Below, piece after piece: positions 44,984-52,647 of a stretch of DNA of 64,000 bases; the stretch's first letter is position 1; every line of letters starts with the position of its first letter. Both the position numbers and the translations under genes were made by a program. The stretch spans positions 183,570-247,569 of the forward strand of contig NZ_BOSE01000009.1 of NCBI RefSeq assembly GCF_018403185.1, written 5' to 3'. The notes beneath the pieces were generated by a model, which saw only the letters and a list, made by a program, of their open reading frames with translations, searched no databases and was not told the origin of the DNA. The DNA comes from Paenibacillus montaniterrae (GTDB lineage Bacteria > Bacillota > Bacilli > Paenibacillales > Paenibacillaceae).

Positions 44984-46144
44984 ATGGAGTTAGCAAATGA
45001 ACAAGTTGATCGCAGACGCAAACGAACCATTCAAATCGTCTTCATTGTTTTTATAGGATTGTTGCTGCTGCTTACGTTTTTCGGCAATACGCTCCAATCA
45101 TTAACTTTGCCGAAAGTAAGAACGGAACCGCTGGCTGCCGGAAGCTTAATATTTGCGTTTGAGGGAAGCGGCATGTTGCAGCCTTTCACAGAAGCGCAAT
45201 TAACGAATCCTGCCGGCTGGAAGGTCCAAAAGATACTCGTAAAGGAAGGCGAACGAGTGAAGAAAGGGCAGAAGCTGATCGAATATGACAGCAAAACCGC
45301 CGAACGTGAATTGGATAATGAAATCGCCAGCTTGAAGAAGATGAATATTGAGCTGCAAAATCTTCAGGACCAGTTCATCCAATCCTCAAGGGAAGATGAC
45401 GAACTCGCCATTCGAAGCGCAAGCCGTGCAATCGAAACACGAAAGCTTGATCTGGATACGCAAGAACGAATAATTGACGAGCTGCGAGATCGTTTGGCAA
45501 GCGGACGGGAGCTTAAAGCTCCTTTCGATGGCATCGTCACAACATTGAATGCAGTCGAGGGGTTGGCATCGGGCGAACCGGATGTAGTGATCACAAATGA
45601 CAGCCACGGTTACAGAGTAGATATTCCCGCCGATTTTGCGTTGTTAACCCGATTGGAGATAGCGTTAGGATCGAAGGTCGAGGTCGAGGTGCAAAACGTT
45701 CAGGAACAACAGACCCGAATCCTCGAAGGAACGATTGTTGAAATAGCGGATGCCGAACCGAAAAACGAACCATTCGAATCTGGAGGTGAGGCGGGCCAGA
45801 CTCGAACGATTGCTCAGAAGGTGGTTCGCATCAAGGTTGAAGATCCCGAACTGAAAGGAGGCGAGCAAGCATGGATCAACATCGAGAAACGCTCTCGCCA
45901 GGAAGGACTAGTTGTTATGAACGAGGCGATTCATAAGGAGCGTGACGGAATGTTTGTGTATAAAGTCGACGAGCAGAGAGGGGCATTGGGCAATGTGTTC
46001 GTAGTTAGTAAAGTGCCTGTTCAGCCCACTGAAAGGAATGATCATGAAACGTTAATTCAGTCCGATAGTCTTTATGAAGGTGATCTGTTGATTCTGGAGA
46101 GCAGCGAGCCTTTGCAAGATGGAGAACGTATTCGCCTGCAATAA
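44984..46144 (+). CDS. HlyD/RND-type membrane-fusion adaptor (cassette 2)
   Basis: About 386 residues. N-terminal anchor (IQIVFIVFIGLLLLLTFFG), lipoyl half-motif GWKVQKILVKEGERVKKGQ, coiled-coil hairpin (residues ~100-165), second lipoyl half LKAPFDGIVTTLNAVEG and beta-barrel. Homologous along its length to the protein at 5436-6581; both share the anchor followed by LPKVRTE/LPKVKTV. AGGAGGAG supports the ATG at 44984. Its recurrence between permease and binding-protein genes argues for a real role in this importer type. It could instead be a diverged exporter adaptor with a partner elsewhere. Confidence 0.85.
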   Translation: MELANEQVDRRRKRTIQIVFIVFIGLLLLLTFFGNTLQSLTLPKVRTEPLAAGSLIFAFEGSGMLQPFTEAQLTNPAGWKVQKILVKEGERVKKGQKLIEYDSKTAERELDNEIASLKKMNIELQNLQDQFIQSSREDDELAIRSASRAIETRKLDLDTQERIIDELRDRLASGRELKAPFDGIVTTLNAVEGLASGEPDVVITNDSHGYRVDIPADFALLTRLEIALGSKVEVEVQNVQEQQTRILEGTIVEIADAEPKNEPFESGGEAGQTRTIAQKVVRIKVEDPELKGGEQAWINIEKRSRQEGLVVMNEAIHKERDGMFVYKVDEQRGALGNVFVVSKVPVQPTERNDHETLIQSDSLYEGDLLILESSEPLQDGERIRLQ

Positions 46145-46184
46145 GTAAACATGAAAGAGATAAATGATGGGAGGAATTTATTCA

Positions 46185-47474
46185 ATGAAAAAGTGGAAAA
46201 GTATGGTGGTTGTGAGTATACTAGTCCTATTAATGAGTGCATGCGCTTCTGAGGGCAGTGAACAAGCGAATAGATCTGACGATTTGATCAGTTCAGAGGG
46301 GAAAACTGTCGTTACATTATCTGTCCAACAAGCGAGCTCATTTTATGAGACAGCAAAGAAAAAGTTTGAGGACAAGTATCCGGACATCGAGTTGCAAATC
46401 CAGGTTACAGAAGATTATGAACAATATCAAAAAACGACGAATACAGCAATACTAGCAGGCAAAGGGCCGGATATTTTCGAAGTAAGCAGTCTGCCTATCA
46501 AAGATTATGTGAACAAAAACCTTCTCATAGATATGGGAAAGCTTATGGAGCAAGACGATACGCTAAATCATAGCGATTTGCAAATGAATATTTTGGATGC
46601 GATAAAGTCAAATGGTGGTCTTTATGCCATGCCTTTCGGATTTAACCTGCGGGCGTTTGTAGGTGATGGGGATCTTCTTGAAAACGTGCAGATCGACGAC
46701 CAGAATTGGACCTGGAAGGAATTCGAAGAGATTGCAAAGGAACTGGGAGCGAGCGGTGCGGAACGTCGCTATGCTATGGCGGGGGAAGCGCCAGATTTTC
46801 GCATGCAAGAAATGATTGTAGACAGGTATGCTGAGTTTGTTGATCCTGCAGCGAAAAAGGCCATGTTTGACTCGTCTTTATTCATAGATGCGATGAAGCA
46901 AATTAAAGATATGTACGATAATAAAGTGATGACTTCAGAACCGGCGGATGCTGGAATGCAAATGTTTTATTCTACCGTATTGAGCTCGCCGGCAGACTTT
47001 ATCAATAATCTGCAAACATACTTCTCCAATCCGAAGCTGCTGCAAAAACCAGAACAAAAAGATGGGACGAGAATTGTTCTTACATCCCAGTTTGCCATTC
47101 AAGCCAAATCTCCTGTGAAAGAGGAGGCGTGGAAATTTATTAGCTTCATGTTGTCCGAAGAAGGGCAATCTCTTCAAGAAAGACAAGGATTTTCGCTGCT
47201 GAAATCTGTGAATGAAAAGCAATTGAACGACATTCAGGAACAAGTGAGAAGCGGAAAGTATAAGACGCCTGACGGGAAAGTGCCGAAAGTGGAGGATGAT
47301 GAATTCGTCAAGTATAAAGCATTCATTCATACAGCAGATAGCTATTCGCAAGCGGTTGGTAAGGTGATTTCTATTGTAGGAGAAGAATCGATGGCATTTT
47401 TCAGTGAACAAAAAACTGCTGAAGAAGTCGCAAAACTGATCCAAAACAAAACAACAACCTATTTAAATGAGTAG
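46185..47474 (+). CDS. Extracellular solute-binding lipoprotein (cassette 2)
   Basis: About 429 residues. The ATG at 46185 follows GGGAGGA. A lipoprotein signal ends in LLMSAC with the modified Cys. Family-1 pattern: KKKFEDKYPDIELQI, AGKGPDIFEV, AWKFISFMLSEEGQSL, ending AEEVAKLIQNKTTTYLNE like the cassette 1 protein (AEEVAATIQNR). Binds an unknown ligand outside the membrane for the two permeases upstream. The frame of the following hydrolase gene opens inside its last codons. Confidence 0.92.
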   Translation: MKKWKSMVVVSILVLLMSACASEGSEQANRSDDLISSEGKTVVTLSVQQASSFYETAKKKFEDKYPDIELQIQVTEDYEQYQKTTNTAILAGKGPDIFEVSSLPIKDYVNKNLLIDMGKLMEQDDTLNHSDLQMNILDAIKSNGGLYAMPFGFNLRAFVGDGDLLENVQIDDQNWTWKEFEEIAKELGASGAERRYAMAGEAPDFRMQEMIVDRYAEFVDPAAKKAMFDSSLFIDAMKQIKDMYDNKVMTSEPADAGMQMFYSTVLSSPADFINNLQTYFSNPKLLQKPEQKDGTRIVLTSQFAIQAKSPVKEEAWKFISFMLSEEGQSLQERQGFSLLKSVNEKQLNDIQEQVRSGKYKTPDGKVPKVEDDEFVKYKAFIHTADSYSQAVGKVISIVGEESMAFFSEQKTAEEVAKLIQNKTTTYLNE

Positions 47475-47511
47475 GAATTACAATCAAGTAGGTGGAGGTA
47501 TCAGAAAATCA

Positions 47512-48456
47512 ATGAACATAGCATTTAGAGGAACAAAAATCGTTTTTGTATTGCTCGTTTTGTTAGTAACAATTACAGGATGCGCCAGCAAAATGGACGT
47601 GACCCCCAATCATGATCAATCTTTAGCTAATCAACCGCAAAATACGGACCCTATAACAGACCCTGTTCATGAAACACCACTTACCGAGGAGACGAACATC
47701 CCGCCAAATCCACCAGTTGAGTATGATCCTGCCTGGCCGGATAGCACGGTGAAATCTTCTAACGGTCATCTTGTCAATAGTTGTGTTCCTGATGAGCTGC
47801 GAGATAAAGCAACTACTCTGACAACCAGTGATGGGGTGCATCTGTCGGCACTTGTGCTTGGCAGCGGAGATAAAGGAGTCCTGCTTGCACACGAGCAAGG
47901 CTACAACATTTGCTCTTTTGTGGACATGGGAACTGAACTGGCTGACAGTGGCTATCTGGTTGTTATTCCTGAATATCGAAATCATGGTGCTTCACAAGAT
48001 TTCCCGGAGGATAATCAAAATATAGATCGTGATGCAGATGCTGCATTAGGCGAGCTTAAGCGAATGGGTGCACAAAGCGTGTTTTTGGCTGGGGCATCAT
48101 GTGGCGGCAGCACAGCCATCATTGCAGGCGTTCGTCAAGAGCTGCCTATTGAGGGGCTTATTATTTTATCTTCTCCAGCACAATGCGGACCGCTTGATGC
48201 AATTCCAGGTGTCGAAAAGATTAAAGCGCCATCCTTGTTTGTTTTTTCACCTGGTGATTACGGTGGCTCAATTGAAAAAGAAGTGCGCCAATTATATCAA
48301 GCATCCGGAGCAACTGATAAAGAGCTGATTGTAGATGAGAGCGGTTATCACGGAACAGATATGTATCATAGGGGAGAGCATGGCGATGAATTAAAGTCCA
48401 GGCTCATCGATTTTGTGAAAACACAATTTAATGAAACGGATGAAATTTCAAAATAG
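47512..48456 (+). CDS. Lipoprotein alpha/beta hydrolase
   Basis: About 314 residues. A lipoprotein signal ends in VTITGC, followed by a Pro/Asn-rich tether. The alpha/beta hydrolase core shows LLAHEQGYN, the nucleophile elbow GASCGGST (Ser in GxSxG), an Asp in FSPGDYGGS and a His in GYHGTDMY. The start is uncertain: the frame is open from an ATG at 47467 overlapping the binding-protein gene; the ATG at 47512 gives a proper signal peptide, but the AGGTGGAGG site is 14-15 bases away. Probably the last gene of the cassette 2 operon, ending at the terminator at 48505-48540. Substrate unknown. Confidence 0.78.
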   Translation: MNIAFRGTKIVFVLLVLLVTITGCASKMDVTPNHDQSLANQPQNTDPITDPVHETPLTEETNIPPNPPVEYDPAWPDSTVKSSNGHLVNSCVPDELRDKATTLTTSDGVHLSALVLGSGDKGVLLAHEQGYNICSFVDMGTELADSGYLVVIPEYRNHGASQDFPEDNQNIDRDADAALGELKRMGAQSVFLAGASCGGSTAIIAGVRQELPIEGLIILSSPAQCGPLDAIPGVEKIKAPSLFVFSPGDYGGSIEKEVRQLYQASGATDKELIVDESGYHGTDMYHRGEHGDELKSRLIDFVKTQFNETDEISK

Positions 48457-48504
48457 CTGGATACCGTTATATAGAGCTGCATTGTTTTTTCACCCTGATC
48501 AAGA

Positions 48505-48540
48505 GAACCATTGTACCTGTCGCGGTAGAGTGGTTCTTTT
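48505..48540 (+). terminator. Intrinsic terminator after the lipoprotein hydrolase
   Basis: GAACCA (48505-48510) with inner TACC pairs with GGTA and TGGTTC (48531-48536); TTTT follows. Confidence 0.75.
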
Positions 48541-48589
48541 GATTGTTTTGAATTAATTGTAAAGGAACATTAATTTCATATGACGCACG

Positions 48590-48721
48590 CTAGTGGTTAT
48601 CAGTCTCCCGACCGATATTAATTCCATCGCGCGACGCTGGGAGCAACCCCTTGCCTTTGTTATATTTAGCATAAACAGCTTGCCGAACAGGAGCTGAAGT
48701 TTGTTTAATTTCAGTTTGCAC
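48590..48721 (-). pseudogene. Possible gene remnant, 43 codons
   Basis: On the reverse strand a short frame reads KQTSAPVRQAVYAKYNKGKG, then SRDGINIGRETDNH and a stop. It looks coding in composition but has no ribosome binding site, and an upstream stop closes the frame nearby. It may be the end of a lost gene. I do not recognise it, and it may be chance. Confidence 0.25.
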
Positions 48722-48752
48722 GGTATCGATATTGAGGGAAGGTTGGATTTAT

Positions 48753-49385
48753 TTGCTTCGGTTACTAAAATCTTTTATGCAGGTCGCTTGGTTGGCGTGG
48801 GAAAGTGGATTCGATTATATTTCACGCTTTCGCAGTTCGCATATCTCGCACTTTGGAATTTGTAAAGTCATGATTAAAAAGCACCAAGGGAAGAGCATCG
48901 TCTGTGCAGACTCCACGATCATTGATAAAGGTGATCTCATTGGAGAACTCCATCTCAACAATAAAATGATACTGACCATGATTAAATCTCAAGGCTCTGA
49001 CCGCACGGCACTCATGACGGCACGGCTTGTACGGAAATCCATGAAGCAGATCAGCGAAGCATTCACAAGTCAGCCTGAATTTAGCGAGGTGAGGGCGTTA
49101 GTCGGCATTACACTACTTCATCGCGGTTTGACACATGGTCTTGGTTTTGAACAGCAACCGATGAAGTCCGGTCTGTTCCAACGCGTTACAACGGCGTATC
49201 TCCGATTATTATTATCCGTTTTGCATCCTGAAGGCAAAAAACGAATTGGCCGCAAGACGGAACAATTAATACCGATGATGCTGATTCACTCCCGAGGCTC
49301 GCTGAGGAATCGATTTAAGTCCGTGAAGAAAGTGGCCGTTGCAGAAGAATTATGGTTACTCCAACCAAGCTCGAATTCATTATAG
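48753..49385 (+). CDS. YkoP-like conserved protein
   Basis: About 210 residues without a signal peptide or clear membrane helix. The middle and C-terminal parts (LIGELHLNNKMIL, RALVGITLLHRGLTHGLGFE, TTAYLRLLLSVLHPEG) resemble the Bacillus YkoP family, recognised from memory with moderate certainty. The frame opens at a TTG at 48732 that lies inside the AGGGAAGG site; the TTG at 48753 is better spaced. It is 17 bp upstream of a glycolipid-type glycosyltransferase gene, the same kind of neighbour YkoP-like genes have in other Bacillota. Function unknown. Confidence 0.65.
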   Translation: MLRLLKSFMQVAWLAWESGFDYISRFRSSHISHFGICKVMIKKHQGKSIVCADSTIIDKGDLIGELHLNNKMILTMIKSQGSDRTALMTARLVRKSMKQISEAFTSQPEFSEVRALVGITLLHRGLTHGLGFEQQPMKSGLFQRVTTAYLRLLLSVLHPEGKKRIGRKTEQLIPMMLIHSRGSLRNRFKSVKKVAVAEELWLLQPSSNSL

Positions 49386-49402
49386 GAGGGAGGTAATTGT
49401 TT

Positions 49403-50575
49403 ATGGATCGTGTGAAGCGGGAAAAACTACTGATTCTATCAGGCTCATTCGGGGATGGCCATATGCAGGCAGCCAAGGCGATTTTGGAAGCATCAGCGCT
49501 ATATAAACCCGGAATAGAGGTGAAAGTGGTCGACTTTATGGAGTTGGTCCATCCCCGTATGCATGCAATTGAAAGGTATTGCTTTCTGCAATGGATGAAG
49601 CATTTTCCTTCCTCGTACGGCTATTTGTATCAGAAGACACGTACGGACAATATGCTAACATTTTTTCTGAAGCATATTCGCGCGACTAGCCAGCAGCGTC
49701 TGCTCAGACTTTTGCATGAGGAACAGCCGACGATGGTTGTCAGCACGTTCCCGCCGGCGTCAGCCGCAATTTCGTTGCTTAAGGAAAAAGGGAAGACGGA
49801 TCTGCCGACCACAACGATAATTACCGATCATTCCGATCACAGCTATTGGATACAGCCGTCTACGGACTTGTATCTGGTTGGCTCCGAAGGTGTGCGTGCC
49901 GCTCTGCAGAGAAAAGGCATTGCTGACCACAAAATCGCTGTAACAGGCATTCCTGTCCGCTTGTCCTATAGCCAACAAGACAATAGAGAACGGCTGCGAG
50001 AGAAACTGGGTTTAGCTCCTGACAGCTTTGTCGTGCTGGTAATGGGCGGAGGCAGCGGAATATTTGATAAGTCCTTCATTGAGCAATTGCAAGCTGACAA
50101 TTTTCCTTCCCACTTGCAATTTATTATCGTATGCGGACGCAATGTGAAGCTGCTGTACCGTCTGCATAAAGCGTTGGGAGACAAGGGGAATGTGATGCTG
50201 ACAGGTTTCCTTGATGAAATCCATGAGTGGATGGCAGCCGCAGACGTCTTGATTACCAAACCAGGAGGACTGACTACCTCCGAAGCAATGGCGCTTCAGC
50301 TCCCGATGCTGCTGCTGGAGCCACGACTGGGGCAGGAGAAGGATAATGCCGATTATTTAATTCAAGCGGGAGTAGCGTATCCCTGTCAGATTGAAAAACT
50401 GAAGGATCAGCTTCAACGGTTGGTTCAACAGCCCTTTATATTGGAAAAAATGAGGGAACAGGCAGGGCAATCCAGCCAGCAGGATTCCGCCAGACTTGCT
50501 GTCATGCGCATTATGAGTATGACTAGCGCTACACATGAAGAAAAAGGGATAGCACCCTTGCAAAAGTATGCTTAA
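49403..50575 (+). CDS. UgtP/MGDG-synthase-like glycosyltransferase
   Basis: About 390 residues, GT-B fold of family GT28. The N-terminal MGDG-synthase part shows LILSGSFGDGHMQAAKAI and FMELVHP; the C-terminal UDP-sugar site shows VMGGGSGIF, GFLDEIHEWMAAADVLITKPGGLTTSEAM and LEPRLGQEKDNADYL. Such enzymes transfer sugar to diacylglycerol at the inner face of the membrane. GGAGGGAGG supports the ATG at 49403 (9-base spacing) rather than the TTG at 49397. It follows the YkoP-like gene in one unit. Confidence 0.9.
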   Translation: MDRVKREKLLILSGSFGDGHMQAAKAILEASALYKPGIEVKVVDFMELVHPRMHAIERYCFLQWMKHFPSSYGYLYQKTRTDNMLTFFLKHIRATSQQRLLRLLHEEQPTMVVSTFPPASAAISLLKEKGKTDLPTTTIITDHSDHSYWIQPSTDLYLVGSEGVRAALQRKGIADHKIAVTGIPVRLSYSQQDNRERLREKLGLAPDSFVVLVMGGGSGIFDKSFIEQLQADNFPSHLQFIIVCGRNVKLLYRLHKALGDKGNVMLTGFLDEIHEWMAAADVLITKPGGLTTSEAMALQLPMLLLEPRLGQEKDNADYLIQAGVAYPCQIEKLKDQLQRLVQQPFILEKMREQAGQSSQQDSARLAVMRIMSMTSATHEEKGIAPLQKYA

Positions 50576-50664
50576 ACGAGGAACAAATGTATAGTCACCC
50601 CTCTCAGCATAACAATTAAAGAGCATGCGGAGAAAGAGTAGAACGAATAGACGGAGGGGAGCGA

Positions 50665-50685
50665 ATGGAAGAACAGTTATTGTAA
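50665..50685 (+). other. Six-codon ORF with a strong ribosome binding site
   Basis: ACGGAGGGGAGCGA is directly followed by ATG and five more codons (MEEQLL) before TAA. It sits between the glycosyltransferase gene and the hairpin at 50688. A truncated gene start or a leader peptide are possible, but there is no downstream gene on this strand to control. Confidence 0.25.
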
Positions 50686-50687
50686 AA

Positions 50688-50718
50688 TAAGAGGGGCTAT
50701 GTCCAATAACCCCTCTTA
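50688..50718. terminator. Terminator hairpin, near-copy of the one at 42988
   Basis: TAAGAGGGG (50688-50696) pairs with CCCCTCTTA (50710-50718). It lies between converging genes and could end both. The 30-base core matches 28 positions of the hairpin after ligD. Confidence 0.75.
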
Positions 50719-50741
50719 ATTTGATTACTAATTTAGAGCTC

Positions 50742-51668
50742 TCAGATTCGCTCCAGTTTTGTAAAATATCTTATTTCCTCGTTATCTACATAGAACCCAA
50801 CAGATTCGTATAGCGACAAGGCGGATTGATTTTTCGTTAGCACCATAAGATAAGTATCATGCAGTTGATGTGATTTAAGGTACTTCAAAGCCTCTGTGAG
50901 CAAATACTTGGCTATGCCACGCTTTCTCCAGGGCTCGCGAACAAAAACATCCTCTATTTGACCATGTTCTTCTTCTTGCCATGTCATCAAACCACCAACA
51001 ATAGTGTCGGATTGACGGACAACCATGGATGTCCAAAGCTTGTTCTTTTTATATTCAATTAACCTGTTATGGCCTAATGGTGTGTCTGGCCAAATTTCAG
51101 CTTCTACATCGAGATATTGTCTCTCTTCTTCAGATGTTTCCATCTTCCAATGCGAGAATTGGAATTCATCGCTTAGCTTTAACTCAGCTATCGGTTCATT
51201 CAAATCTCGTTTCATGCGATATGACGTATATAGATGATGATAGCCTTTGTCGATAAAAAACTGATTGTTAGCTGTCTCAGTCGAATTGTTGCCTACACAA
51301 AGAATCGTTTCATATTCGGTAGATAACGTTTCATTTAGCTGAGTTGCTCTTGCGAAAAGATGCTGGTAAACGCTCTCGAGCAAGGCGTTGTCATTTTCTC
51401 TTTCAGGCATAGTTTTTAGATTGACGTAGATTGAGTGCTGAGATTTCTTTGGACGGCCGGGAGGCACGATATTGACGATGCTGACTTGCCCCTTGGCAAT
51501 CATTTTCCCATCTTCAAAGGCACAATAGACGTTGCTCCAATTGTCCTCGTCTCCAACCCACCAAAACACCGCATCTTTTTCAGAAACAGACTGGTACAGC
51601 TCGCCCAGCAAAGGCATATCTTCGCTTTGGAAGTTACGTACGATAAATTTAGTCGATGATTGCTTCAA
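50742..51668 (-). CDS. GNAT-family N-acetyltransferase
   Basis: 308 residues. The C-terminal half is a clear GNAT domain: IVGGLMTWQEEEHGQIEDVF, VREPWRKRGIAKYLLTEAL (acetyl-CoA loop) and NQSALSLYESVGF. The N-terminal half may hold a degenerate second GNAT unit (FIVRNFQSEDMPLLGELYQS). The start is a TTG at 51668 with AAGGGG 7 bases upstream. Substrate unknown. A long imperfect hairpin lies just upstream of the start. Confidence 0.85.
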   Translation of the reverse strand: MKQSSTKFIVRNFQSEDMPLLGELYQSVSEKDAVFWWVGDEDNWSNVYCAFEDGKMIAKGQVSIVNIVPPGRPKKSQHSIYVNLKTMPERENDNALLESVYQHLFARATQLNETLSTEYETILCVGNNSTETANNQFFIDKGYHHLYTSYRMKRDLNEPIAELKLSDEFQFSHWKMETSEEERQYLDVEAEIWPDTPLGHNRLIEYKKNKLWTSMVVRQSDTIVGGLMTWQEEEHGQIEDVFVREPWRKRGIAKYLLTEALKYLKSHQLHDTYLMVLTKNQSALSLYESVGFYVDNEEIRYFTKLERI

Positions 51669-51689
51669 TAGAATACCCCTTTCAGAAAT

Positions 51690-51733
51690 AGGGGAATTTC
51701 GCAGTTAAGAGGGCTAGCTATGCGAGTTCCCCT
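51690..51733. repeat. Imperfect inverted repeat upstream of the GNAT gene
   Basis: AGGGGAATTTCGCA (51690-51703) pairs with TGCGAGTTCCCCT (51721-51733) apart from one or two bases. It lies in or near the promoter region of the reverse-strand GNAT gene; function unclear. Confidence 0.5.
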
Positions 51734-51936
51734 TACAGAATTGGCCCTTTGCTATCATTTGTTTACTCACAATAAACGCCTCCTTTAGCTAATAATACCA
51801 TCTGAGATTAACATATTTTGGTGATTTTTTCAAATTAATTTACTATTGTTTCTTTGCTTCATCATTACAGTTAAAATAGGTGAAGGAAAGTAAATAGGAC
51901 GGTTTGCAGTTTAGTCAAATCAATAAGGTGGTAAAT

Positions 51937-52416
51937 ATGAACGCGATATGTTATCGGAAATCCGTAGCGTGGGGCAAAGCATTTGGAAGCTTGTTATTTG
52001 TATTGACCTGTCTGTTTCTGCTATATGCGGCCTTTTATATGGATACTACCGTAGTGCGCAAATTTTTTTGCATCACATCGGCTATAATAGGGATTCCTTT
52101 TTTTGGCGGATACTTGCTTGTATGCTTGCCGAGAGCGCTGAAATCAGACACGACCTTGCTTACTTATGACCAGCAGTCGATATCAGATGGCAAGCGTACA
52201 GTAGAGTGGACGGACATAGTTAAAATCAGCTACAAAGGTCCTTCCATCCAGAAATGGCTGCTTCCACAGTTCCCCGAGCTCATTTTTCATTTGAAAAATA
52301 GAGAGACCTGGAGGGTGAATACTTATTATTTGTTAACCGATGCTGAGATACATGCAGTCTTGAAGCAGCTGCGCAGGCAGGTGGATCACAGCGGGAAAAA
52401 GGGAAGTAATAGTTAG
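51937..52416 (+). CDS. Small membrane protein of unknown function with PH-like tail
   Basis: About 159 residues: two membrane helices near the N-terminus (AFGSLLFVLTCLFLLYAAFYM and FCITSAIIGIPFFGGYLLVC), then ~90 cytoplasmic residues rich in beta patterns (LTYDQQSISDGKRTVEWTDI, ISYKGPSIQKWLLPQFPELI), as in STM3941/DUF5381-like proteins. I cannot name the family with confidence. AAGGTGG precedes the ATG at 51937. It lies 231 bp before the DISARM operon and is not obviously part of it. Confidence 0.65.
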   Translation: MNAICYRKSVAWGKAFGSLLFVLTCLFLLYAAFYMDTTVVRKFFCITSAIIGIPFFGGYLLVCLPRALKSDTTLLTYDQQSISDGKRTVEWTDIVKISYKGPSIQKWLLPQFPELIFHLKNRETWRVNTYYLLTDAEIHAVLKQLRRQVDHSGKKGSNS

Positions 52417-52647
52417 AATAAAGTTATAGGTTTCAGTGAACATAGATTACTAGGAGATTCGAGCATCTTGTCATCACCGGATCTGTCTTTAGTTTTATGA
52501 AAATAAGTAATATCGAGTTAAACAGAGAATAGTTGGAGTATATTTACCCATCTTTTCTTATTATTCACATTGATGGAAGAGGGGTTTTGTCACTTTATCG
52601 CGAATAATTACCTAAGAACTAGGAAATTAGACTAGGAGGTTGTTGAA

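Noticed and set aside
48732..49385. Transposase fragment
   Set aside because: There are no DDE motifs, inverted repeats or target duplications; the similarity is to YkoP-like proteins.
51690..51733. Riboswitch or T-box before the GNAT gene
   Set aside because: Only one imperfect hairpin is present, without the conserved core of any riboswitch class known to me.
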